Under the pieces are notes generated by a model. It was not told where the DNA came from, searched no databases, and saw nothing but the letters and a program-made list of their open reading frames with translations. 5,450 bases of DNA from Bacillota bacterium (lineage in GTDB: Bacteria > Bacillota > Dehalobacteriia > UBA4068): positions 1 through 5,450 of the forward strand of contig JAFSIU010000157.1 of NCBI GenBank assembly GCA_017439615.1, given 5' to 3'. The translations under genes were made by a program, and so were the position numbers. This document shows positions 1 through 5,450 of this stretch, one piece after another; position 1 is the stretch's first letter, and each line of letters opens with the position of its first letter.

Positions 1-660
1 ACCCTGCATATTGATGCCCATTTCTTCCATACCGCTGCCTTCCATACCCATGCTGACAGGGGCTTTGTCCTCGACCTCGATTTCTATTATCTCGCGGTCG
101 AGTTCGCCTGCCTCCAGCTTAGCGCGCAGGGCAACCCTTTTGCCGCGCAGTTCCTCATCACGGCGTTTTTCAGCTTCTTTTTCTTCAGAGCTTACGGAAT
201 CGCTGTGCAGAAAACGATTGCGGCGGGGCAAAGGTGCCAGCATATCCAGCAAACGCAGCTCAGCAGCGGATTTGCCTTTTTCCTGCATCTCTTCCATTTT
301 CTCATTACGCACCATTCGGATAGAGGTTTCGACAAGATCGCGGACAATGGATTCGACATCGCGGCCGACATAGCCGACCTCAGTGAATTTGGTTGCCTCA
401 ACCTTGATGAAGGGAGCATCGACCAGCTTGGCAAGGCGGCGGGCAATTTCTGTTTTGCCTACACCTGTGGAGCCTATCATAATGATATTTTTGGGCACGA
501 TTTCCTCGCGCATTGCTTCGGGAAGCTGCATTCTGCGATAGCGATTGCGCAGAACAACTGCCACGCAGCGTTTGGCCTCTTCCTGACCGACAATATATTT
601 ATCCAGCTCGGCAACTACCTGTCTGGGTGTCATTTCATGTTTGTTTGTTATCTCGGACAT
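1..660 (-). CDS. hslU: ATP-dependent protease ATPase subunit HslU (ClpY/CodX), 3' end outside window
   Basis: AAA+ unfoldase that binds HslV, unfolds substrates with ATP and feeds them into the peptidase chamber. The 220 visible residues are the N-terminal half of a protein usually about 440-465 long; the frame is still open at position 1. Visible motifs: [16 protein letters not shown] (11-26), the box that opens HslU proteins; NRYRRMQL; Walker [18 protein letters not shown] (63-79); and [13 protein letters not shown] (92-104), containing the GYVG pore loop. From about residue 111 the helical, charged I-domain characteristic of HslU begins, including [11 protein letters not shown] and ending in a Met/Gly-rich segment ([12 protein letters not shown]) that resembles B. 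subtilis ClpY. The Walker A second residue is Ser where Pro is usual. Walker B, sensor and the HslV-docking C terminus lie outside the window. The ATG at 658-660 follows the hslV stop by one base. Confidence 0.96.
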   Translation of the reverse strand, partial: MSEITNKHEMTPRQVVAELDKYIVGQEEAKRCVAVVLRNRYRRMQLPEAMREEIVPKNIIMIGSTGVGKTEIARRLAKLVDAPFIKVEATKFTEVGYVGRDVESIVRDLVETSIRMVRNEKMEEMQEKGKSAAELRLLDMLAPLPRRNRFLHSDSVSSEEKEAEKRRDEELRGKRVALRAKLEAGELDREIIEIEVEDKAPVSMGMEGSGMEEMGINMQG

Positions 661-661
661 T

Positions 662-1210
662 TTATGCCTCCTTATGCATTTCTTCCACGATGACATTATG
701 ATTGGTATATACGCAGATATCTGCGGCTATGTGCAGTGCTTTCTGTGCGATCTCAGCAGGTGTGAGCTCGGAATTCTCTTTCAATGCGCGTGCTGCTGCC
801 AATGCATACATGCCGCCCGAACCGATGGCTGCGATGCCGTCATCGGGTTCGATGACCTCTCCATTACCAGAGATTATCAAAAGTCCATCGACAGAGCCAA
901 CGATGAGCAGAGCCTCCAGATTACGCAGAATTTTGTCTGTGCGCCATTCCTTGGCCAAAGCTACGGCTGCCTTGGTCAAATTACCTCTGGTTTCTTCCAG
1001 TCTTGCTTCGAATTTTTCAAAAAGAGTGAAGGCATCGGCAACCGAGCCGGCAAAGCCTGCCACCACCTTGCCGTGATAGAGTCGGCGCACCTTACGTGCT
1101 GTTTGCTTCATAATGGTTGTATTGCCCATGGTTACCTGGCCGTCGCCTGCAATTGCCACAACGCCGTCTTTAATAACACCGCATATTGTCGTTGAATGAA
1201 ACTCAGTCAT
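662..1210 (-). CDS. hslV: ATP-dependent protease peptidase subunit HslV (ClpQ/CodW)
   Basis: Proteasome-beta-like N-terminal-nucleophile peptidase that assembles as a double hexamer capped by the HslU ATPase and degrades unfolded or regulatory proteins in the cytosol. It has 182 residues, the family norm. Conserved blocks: HSTTI (residues 5-9), AGDGQVT (21-27), ARKVRRL (38-44), [18 protein letters not shown] (51-68), [18 protein letters not shown] and AIGSGGMYA. By alignment with Escherichia coli HslV (mature start TTI) the catalytic residue is Thr7, with Asp23, Lys40 and Ser131 as supporting active-site residues. A short leader, MTEFHS, would have to be removed to expose Thr7; alternatively Met removal leaves Thr2 at the end, as with Ser2 in B. 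subtilis CodW. The ATG at 1208-1210 has a strong AGGAGG eight bases upstream. The stop is one base from the hslU start, as expected for two subunits of one complex. Confidence 0.97.
   Translation of the reverse strand: MTEFHSTTICGVIKDGVVAIAGDGQVTMGNTTIMKQTARKVRRLYHGKVVAGFAGSVADAFTLFEKFEARLEETRGNLTKAAVALAKEWRTDKILRNLEALLIVGSVDGLLIISGNGEVIEPDDGIAAIGSGGMYALAAARALKENSELTPAEIAQKALHIAADICVYTNHNVIVEEMHKEA
667..673 (-). promoter_or_regulatory. Ribosome binding site of hslU, inside the hslV 3' end
   Basis: The minus strand reads AAGGAGG here, six bases before the hslU ATG and overlapping the last codons of hslV. It fixes the hslU start and, with the one-base gap between genes, suggests translational coupling of the two protease subunits. 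Confidence 0.88.
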
Positions 1211-1218
1211 TTTCTTTT

Positions 1219-1225
1219 CCTCCTC
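1219..1225 (-). promoter_or_regulatory. Ribosome binding site of hslV
   Basis: The minus strand reads GAGGAGG, eight bases ahead of the ATG at 1208-1210. This strong match decides the hslV start and hence the MTEFHS leader. No other plausible in-frame start lies upstream with comparable support. Confidence 0.88.
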
Positions 1226-1245
1226 GCTTTACTTCATAAAAACAT

Positions 1246-1264
1246 TTAATCACAAAAAGATTAA
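1246..1264. repeat. Inverted repeat TTAATC-N7-GATTAA upstream of hslV
   Basis: Perfect 6-bp arms around a 7-base spacer, about 36-54 bases before the hslV ATG. As RNA it would be a weak AT hairpin without the GC stem of an intrinsic terminator, so a protein-binding site is as likely as an RNA structure, and chance is possible in such AT-rich DNA. Confidence 0.45.
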
Positions 1265-1294
1265 GCGTATATTAATATGCCGATTCCCGACAGT

Positions 1295-2200
1295 TTATGC
1301 CTTGGGATGAGTTTTGTTATAGACCTCGAGCATATGCCTGGAGGTAACATGTGTATATATCTGTGTGGTAGAAAGGCTGGAATGTCCCAGAAGCTCCTGC
1401 ACTGTACGCAAATCTGCTCCGTTTTCCAGCATATGTGTAGCGAAGCTGTGTCGCAAAGCATGAGGGCTTAAATGCTGTTTGATGGCTGCCTGCTCGGTAT
1501 ATTTATCGATCAGCTTGCGTATATAGCGATCTGAAAGCCGTCCCTTGCGATTATTCAAAAATAATGCCTCGCCCTTGACACAGGGGAGCTCACGTGCTGA
1601 CATATATTCCCTGACAGCGTTTATCGAATATTCACCAACGGGAACGATGCGTTCCTTGCGGCCTTTACCGATGACGCGCAGAAAACCTGCATTGAAATCG
1701 ATATCACCGACATTTATGGCGACAAGCTCCGAAATACGCAGGCCGCTGCCATAAATCAATTCCAAAATCGCCCTGTCTCTTTTACCTGATTCTTTGGACA
1801 AATCGGGTGCATTGAGCAGAGCTTCCATCTCGGGATAATATAAAAACCTCGGCAGATGCTTGTCCGCCTTGGGTACGGAAACGACGGCAGGAGCAGTGTT
1901 CTCGGTCAGCTCATGCTTGCCAAGATATCTGAAAAAGGCACGGCAGCCGGAAAGTCGGCGACTCATAGTGGTTTTCGCCATGCCCTTGGCTCTTAAAAAT
2001 CCCATATATGAGCGCAGAGCAAGATAATCCGCCATTTCATCATCAAGCTCACTGATTTTGCAGCCATAATATTCTGCCAGATATTCCAGCATCGCATCAA
2101 GATCATTTGAATAGGCGGTTACGGTATTCGGCGAATAATTGCGCTGAACCGCAAGATATTGCAAAAACTCATTTTTATGCTTCAGCAAAGGCTCTGCCAT
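1295..2200 (-). CDS. xerC: Tyrosine recombinase XerC
   Basis: Site-specific tyrosine recombinase of 301 residues, the usual XerC/XerD length. With a partner (normally XerD) it resolves chromosome dimers at the dif site during cell division. The N-terminal SAM-like core-binding domain (about residues 8-95) includes YSPNTVTAYSNDL. The catalytic domain shows the full set of active-site residues: Arg155 in GSGLRISEL, Lys179 in IGKGRKER, His247 and Arg250 in SPHALRHSFATHM, His273 in LLGHSSLSTTQ, and the nucleophile Tyr282 in IYTH. The ATG at 2198-2200 is preceded by GTGAGGA with a 6-nt spacer, lying in the 15-nt gap after trmFO. The position between trmFO and hslV matches codV of B. subtilis, so this is a chromosomal XerC rather than a phage or integron integrase; no phage genes or att-like direct repeats are nearby. 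XerC is preferred over XerD mainly because of gene context. Confidence 0.93.
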   Translation of the reverse strand: MAEPLLKHKNEFLQYLAVQRNYSPNTVTAYSNDLDAMLEYLAEYYGCKISELDDEMADYLALRSYMGFLRAKGMAKTTMSRRLSGCRAFFRYLGKHELTENTAPAVVSVPKADKHLPRFLYYPEMEALLNAPDLSKESGKRDRAILELIYGSGLRISELVAINVGDIDFNAGFLRVIGKGRKERIVPVGEYSINAVREYMSARELPCVKGEALFLNNRKGRLSDRYIRKLIDKYTEQAAIKQHLSPHALRHSFATHMLENGADLRTVQELLGHSSLSTTQIYTHVTSRHMLEVYNKTHPKA

Positions 2201-2206
2201 GGGAAT

Positions 2207-2213
2207 TCCTCAC
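2207..2213 (-). promoter_or_regulatory. Ribosome binding site of xerC
   Basis: The minus strand reads GTGAGGA in the short trmFO-xerC gap; its GAGGA core is six bases from the ATG at 2198-2200, supporting that start. Confidence 0.75.
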
Positions 2214-2215
2214 TT

Positions 2216-3544
2216 TTACAATTCTTCGATAAATGACTGCATAGCATCAAGCGCACGCTTGGCAAGATATTCATTCTTCAGCTGCTTGCCGCGGAAGCGC
2301 TGCTCGGGCGGCGGCAAAAGACCAAAGGTCACATTCATCGGCTGAAATGCGGTCGGACAATTGCAGATATAATACAACAGTCCGCCCAAAGCGGTTTGCT
2401 GCGGGAAAATGACGGTTTCTTTTTCTTCATAAAAGCGTGCAGCATTCAGACCTGCGGCAATTCCGCAGGCAGAAGATTCTACATAACCCTCAACCCCTGT
2501 TATTTGCCCCGCAAAGAAAAGATTTGCTCTATCTTTCAAACGGAGATCAGCAGAAAGTATCTTCGGCGAATTGATATAAGTATTGCGGTGCATTGCACCA
2601 AGGCGCAGAAATTCGGCATTTTCCAAGCCCGGTATCATAGAGAAAACTCTTTTCTGTTCGCCCCATTTGAGTCTGGTCTGAAAACCGACCAGATTGAACA
2701 TTGTGCCTTCATTATTCTCGCGGCGCAGCTGTACTACGGCATAGGGCTCATTGCCATCTTTGTCGCGAAGGCCCACAGGCTTCAATGGGCCATAGCGCAT
2801 AGTATGTTCGCCTCTTTTGGCAAGCACCTCGATAGGCAGGCAGCCTTCAAAGGTTTTTTCCTTGCCTTCGCCCTCGCCTTCAAAATCACGCAGGGGTGCA
2901 AGCTCTGCTGTGATAAGAGCATGATAGAATGCATCATATTCATCTTTTGTCATCGGGCAATTGAGATAATCGGTGCCATCGCCCTTGTCATAGCGGGACT
3001 GCCAGAAGCATTTTTGCATATCAAGGCTTTCATAAGAAACGATGGGTGCAATAGCATCATGGAAATAAAGCCCTTCACCTGCAAGTTCTTGGATTTGTGC
3101 TGCCAATTTGTCTGAGGTCAAAGGACCTGATGCAATGATGCACAGCTCATCCTGGGGCAGCTCGGTGATTTCCTCCCGAATAAGTGTGAAATTTGGGTTG
3201 GATGTAAGCTTTTCTTCGATATAAGCAGAAAATTTCTTTCTGTCGACCGCCAAGGCACCGCCTGCGGGAACAGCAGTTGCTTCTGCCGCCTCCATCACAA
3301 GCGAGCCGAGCAGTCGCATCTCAGCCTTTAAAAGTCCGACAGCATTTGTGGTGCCTGCTGCACGCAAAGAATTGCTGCAGACAAGCTCCGCAAGATCACC
3401 GCCTGTATGAGCAGGAGTCATTTTGTGCGGACGCATTTCATACATAATGACGGGAATATCTTTTTTGAGAAGCTGCCAGGCAGCCTCCACACCGGCGAGA
3501 CCGCCGCCGATGATTTTCACAGGGCTTTTGATATGCTTGACCAC
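2216..3544 (-). CDS. trmFO: Methylenetetrahydrofolate-tRNA-(uracil-5-)-methyltransferase TrmFO
   Basis: FAD- and methylenetetrahydrofolate-dependent enzyme that makes 5-methyluridine at position 54 in the tRNA T-loop; cytosolic. The 442-residue protein opens with a dinucleotide-binding motif (IIGGGLAGVEAAWQ, residues 11-24, GxGxxG type) and then has EMRP, LVCSNSLRA, VPAGGALAVDR, SRYDKG, LNCPM, FEGCLPIE, KPVGL, PYAVVQLR, MHRNTYINSP and FAGQITGVEGYVES, all typical of TrmFO. Cys56 and Cys235 line up with the two functional cysteines of the B. subtilis enzyme (Cys53 and Cys226). Length is close to the roughly 435 residues usual for the family; a charged Gly/Glu/Lys stretch just before Cys235 accounts for most of the excess. 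The start is GTG at 3542-3544, the first possible start after the topA stop in this frame; a second GTG at 3518-3520 would drop eight residues. No clear ribosome binding site precedes either, so the exact start is uncertain. Not GidA/MnmG, which is longer and lacks this motif set. Confidence 0.96.
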   Translation of the reverse strand: MVKHIKSPVKIIGGGLAGVEAAWQLLKKDIPVIMYEMRPHKMTPAHTGGDLAELVCSNSLRAAGTTNAVGLLKAEMRLLGSLVMEAAEATAVPAGGALAVDRKKFSAYIEEKLTSNPNFTLIREEITELPQDELCIIASGPLTSDKLAAQIQELAGEGLYFHDAIAPIVSYESLDMQKCFWQSRYDKGDGTDYLNCPMTKDEYDAFYHALITAELAPLRDFEGEGEGKEKTFEGCLPIEVLAKRGEHTMRYGPLKPVGLRDKDGNEPYAVVQLRRENNEGTMFNLVGFQTRLKWGEQKRVFSMIPGLENAEFLRLGAMHRNTYINSPKILSADLRLKDRANLFFAGQITGVEGYVESSACGIAAGLNAARFYEEKETVIFPQQTALGGLLYYICNCPTAFQPMNVTFGLLPPPEQRFRGKQLKNEYLAKRALDAMQSFIEEL

Positions 3545-3556
3545 CTTTCGGGTGAA

Positions 3557-5450
3557 TTATTCTTTTTCGCTTTTCTTAGCAGTGGTTTTCTTGGAGGTTG
3601 ATTTTTTGCTCGTTGATTTTTTGCTTGTTGTTTTGCTCTTCGATGCAGATTTTTTCGCAGCTGCAGCTTTTTTGCCGGCGTTTTCGGGGCAATCCTTGTT
3701 GGGACAAATGATTTGAGAATGACCGCCGCGATAGGTTTTTTTGGAAAGCTGAGTGCCGCAGGTAGGGCATTTTTCTTCAATCGGCATATCCCATGAGACA
3801 TACTGACATTCGGGATAATTATCACAGCCAAAGAAAACTCTGCCGGAGCGGCTCTTGCGCTCGATGATATTGCCGCCGCAGGCAAGACAGCGGACATTTG
3901 TTTGCTTGACTATCGCCTTGGTATTACGGCAATCCGGGAAACCTGAGCAGGCAAGGAATTTGCCATAGGCCCCCATCTTATATACCATGGGCTTACCGCA
4001 TTTTTCGCAAAGCTCATCGGCATATTCGGGAGCGAGCTGGATTTTTTGCATTTCCTCCTCTGCCTGCTTCAGAGTTATGGCAAAGGGGTCATAGAAATCA
4101 TGCATCAGCTCACGCCAATTTTGCTCGCCCTCCTCGACCATATCGAGGCTCTTTTCCATATCGGCGGTGAATTCTATATCCATGATATCGGTGAAATATT
4201 CCTTGAGCTGCTCGACAACCACCTTGCCAAGCTCAGTCGGAAAGAATTGTTTTTCCTCCCTTGCCACATAGCCGCGGGCACAAATGGTTTCGATGATAGG
4301 TGCATAGGTGGAAGGACGGCCGATGCCAAGTTCTTCCAAAGCCTTGACAAGTGTAGCTTCATTATATCTTGCAGGAGGCTGAGTGAAATGCTGAGCGGGA
4401 TTAAGCTTCTTCAATGCGGCGTTTTCGCCCTCAATCAAGCGGGGCAGCATACCCTCATCTTCTTTGTCATCGCTGTCCTTACCTTCGATATAGACCTGCA
4501 TATAACCGGGAAATTTCAAAACAGAGCCGGATGCGGTAAAAAGGCAATCGCCCGCTGTGACCTCGGCACTTGTTACATCATAAACGGCAGCTGTCATTTG
4601 ACTGGCAACAAAGCGCTCCCAGATAAGCTTATAGAGCTTGAATTGAGCAGGATTGAGATATGCCTTGACAGAGGCAGGAGTTCTTTCGACCGAGGTAGGA
4701 CGAATCGCTTCGTGAGCATTTTGAATCTTGCCCTTGGAGGCATAAACATTGGGCTTGGAAGGAACGAACTGACTGCCATATTTGCCTGCAACATAGCTTC
4801 TTGCTTCATCCTGAGCCTCATTGGAAACACGGACGGAGTCAGTACGCATATAGGTGATAAGACCTGTTACACCGCCGGCGATTTCAATACCTTCATAGAT
4901 CTGCTGGGCTTTCTGCATGGTCTTTTTGGTAATCATGCCAAAACGACGAGCTGCCTCCTGCTGCATGGAGCTGGTTGTGAAGGGAGGCTGGGGATTGCGT
5001 CTTTTTTCTTTATTGGTTACAGAGGTAACTGTATAGGACTTATCCTTGAGATAGTCAAGGACTTTGTCCATTTCCTCACGGCTTTTGATTTCGGCCTTTT
5101 TCTTGCCGATTTTGGCAAGCTTGGCTGTGAATTCACCGTTTTCAACAGCGAATTCTGCTTCCAGACTCCAATATTCCTGCGGAATGAAATCATTGATCTC
5201 CTGCTCGCGATCACAGATAAGACGGACAACAACAGACTGAACACGACCTGCGGAAAGACCTTTTTTGATTTTTTTCCACAGAATAGGGCTGATCTTGTAA
5301 CCAACCAAGCGGTCTAAGATACGGCGAGCCTGCTGAGCATCGACTCTGTCCATATCTATGGCATGGGGAGCAGATGCAGCTGCCTTGACAGCGGGAGCGG
5401 TGATCTCATTGAATTCGATACGGCAATTGTCCTCCTTGATGCCGAGATAT
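3557..5450 (-). CDS. topA: DNA topoisomerase I (type IA), 5' end outside window
   Basis: Type IA topoisomerase that relaxes negatively supercoiled DNA through a transient 5'-phosphotyrosine single-strand break. The frame stays open to the window edge, giving 630 visible residues; the N-terminal Toprim part (about 100-115 residues in relatives) is missing. Family motifs in order: FNEIT, VDAQQARRILDRLVGY, KKGLSAGRVQSV, the active-site motif GLITYMRTDS with the catalytic Tyr codon at 4850-4852, and GIGRPSTYAPIIETI. Three C4 zinc fingers follow (about 3929-4009, 3806-3889 and 3689-3769), each of CxxC...CxxxxC or CxxxxxC form. Bacillus subtilis TopA also carries C-terminal zinc fingers. The last 39 residues are a Lys/Ser/Thr/Ala tail that is not part of the core fold. 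The gene ends in TAA, 12 nt before trmFO, so it is probably the upstream member of the operon. An internal ATG at 5351-5353 is not the real start, because the homology continues upstream of it. Identification is secure. Confidence 0.97.
   Translation of the reverse strand, partial: YLGIKEDNCRIEFNEITAPAVKAAASAPHAIDMDRVDAQQARRILDRLVGYKISPILWKKIKKGLSAGRVQSVVVRLICDREQEINDFIPQEYWSLEAEFAVENGEFTAKLAKIGKKKAEIKSREEMDKVLDYLKDKSYTVTSVTNKEKRRNPQPPFTTSSMQQEAARRFGMITKKTMQKAQQIYEGIEIAGGVTGLITYMRTDSVRVSNEAQDEARSYVAGKYGSQFVPSKPNVYASKGKIQNAHEAIRPTSVERTPASVKAYLNPAQFKLYKLIWERFVASQMTAAVYDVTSAEVTAGDCLFTASGSVLKFPGYMQVYIEGKDSDDKEDEGMLPRLIEGENAALKKLNPAQHFTQPPARYNEATLVKALEELGIGRPSTYAPIIETICARGYVAREEKQFFPTELGKVVVEQLKEYFTDIMDIEFTADMEKSLDMVEEGEQNWRELMHDFYDPFAITLKQAEEEMQKIQLAPEYADELCEKCGKPMVYKMGAYGKFLACSGFPDCRNTKAIVKQTNVRCLACGGNIIERKSRSGRVFFGCDNYPECQYVSWDMPIEEKCPTCGTQLSKKTYRGGHSQIICPNKDCPENAGKKAAAAKKSASKSKTTSKKSTSKKSTSKKTTAKKSEKE
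3560..3676 (-). repeat. Lysine-rich low-complexity C-terminal tail of TopA with pentad repeats
   Basis: The last 39 codons of topA encode 15 lysines, with Ser, Thr and Ala making up nearly all the rest. Positions 3572-3631 encode four pentads in succession (TTSKK, STSKK, STSKK, TTAKK), so a lysine pair recurs every five residues. At DNA level two of the pentads are nearly identical and contain six-A runs. Such basic tails resemble histone H1-like or mycobacterial TopA tails that contact DNA; a DNA-binding role here is inference. The repeat is prone to unit gain or loss. Confidence 0.85.

Larger units (their letters stand above)
1211..1294 (-). promoter_or_regulatory. xerC-hslV intergenic region, possible operator or internal promoter
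   Basis: This 84-nt gap is the only non-coding stretch of note and is clearly more AT-rich than the genes around it. It holds the hslV ribosome binding site, a 10-bp AT palindrome (ATATTAATAT, 1269-1278) and an inverted repeat TTAATC/GATTAA with a 7-nt spacer (1246-1264). A weak promoter-like pair on the minus strand is TTAATC, 17 nt, TTTTAT; neither box is a good consensus match. A CodY-type box was looked for and not seen. Read as a possible start or processing point for an hslVU transcript; this is inference. Confidence 0.4.

Noticed and set aside
205..1195. Two plus-strand open frames (205-693 and 641-1195) opposite hslU and hslV
   Set aside because: Both mirror strongly conserved coding sequence; translations look like shadows and match no family I know.
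1246..1264. Intrinsic terminator after xerC
   Set aside because: The arms are only six AT-rich base pairs and no U-tract follows a GC stem, so termination is unlikely.
1295..2200. Integrase of a prophage or integrative element
   Set aside because: The tyrosine recombinase is XerC-sized, in its usual operon position, with no att repeats, phage genes or tRNA gene nearby.
2396..3115. 239-codon plus-strand open frame opposite trmFO
   Set aside because: Antisense to a conserved TrmFO frame; no family motif and no ribosome binding site of note.
3572..3660. Programmed frameshift at the six-A runs in topA
   Set aside because: The normal frame reaches a sensible TAA directly before trmFO, and no downstream stimulatory structure was evident; kept only as a slippage note.
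4046..5317. 423-codon open frame on the plus strand opposite topA
   Set aside because: It lies wholly antisense to a clear topoisomerase gene, has no recognisable motif and is Cys/Ile/Phe-rich, as expected of a mirror frame.
3557..5353. topA starting at the internal ATG at 5353
   Set aside because: Thirty-two further in-frame codons upstream, to the window edge, match conserved TopA sequence (FNEIT block), so the gene starts outside the window.

Overview
The window is a compact run of five housekeeping genes, all read from the minus strand, so transcription goes from position 5450 down to 1. In transcription order they are topA (DNA topoisomerase I, 5' end outside the window), trmFO (folate-dependent tRNA m5U54 methyltransferase), xerC (tyrosine recombinase), hslV (peptidase of the HslUV protease) and hslU (its ATPase, 3' end outside the window). 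The order topA-trmFO-xerC-hslV-hslU is the well-known Bacillota arrangement; in Bacillus subtilis the last three are called codV, codW and codX and are followed by codY. With the mid-range base composition and strong AGGAGG-type ribosome binding sites, this points to a Bacillota chromosome. A Negativicutes-like lineage is possible, but that is only an impression from the protein sequences and I cannot fix a genus.

Layout: topA occupies 3557-5450 and carries the TopA core from the end of the Toprim region through the active-site tyrosine, three C4 zinc fingers and an unusually lysine-rich tail. trmFO (2216-3544) starts 12 nt after the topA stop. xerC (1295-2200) starts 15 nt after trmFO. An 84-nt AT-rich gap (1211-1294), the only real intergenic space, separates xerC from hslV (662-1210). 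hslU (1-660) begins one base after the hslV stop, with its ribosome binding site inside hslV. There is no gene-free stretch above 300 bases, no RNA gene, CRISPR array or insertion sequence, and no convincing intrinsic terminator.

The genes do not form one pathway. TopA relaxes negative supercoils, XerC (normally with XerD) resolves chromosome dimers, TrmFO modifies the T-loop of tRNA, and HslV/HslU form an ATP-dependent protease. The spacing suggests one transcript, with a possible extra promoter or processing site ahead of hslV. I found no undescribed system here. The points worth a second look are small: two candidate N-terminal nucleophiles in HslV, the pentad lysine tail of TopA, the poorly defined GTG start of trmFO in the same frame as topA, a serine in the HslU Walker A motif, a short charged insertion in TrmFO and an inverted repeat before hslV.
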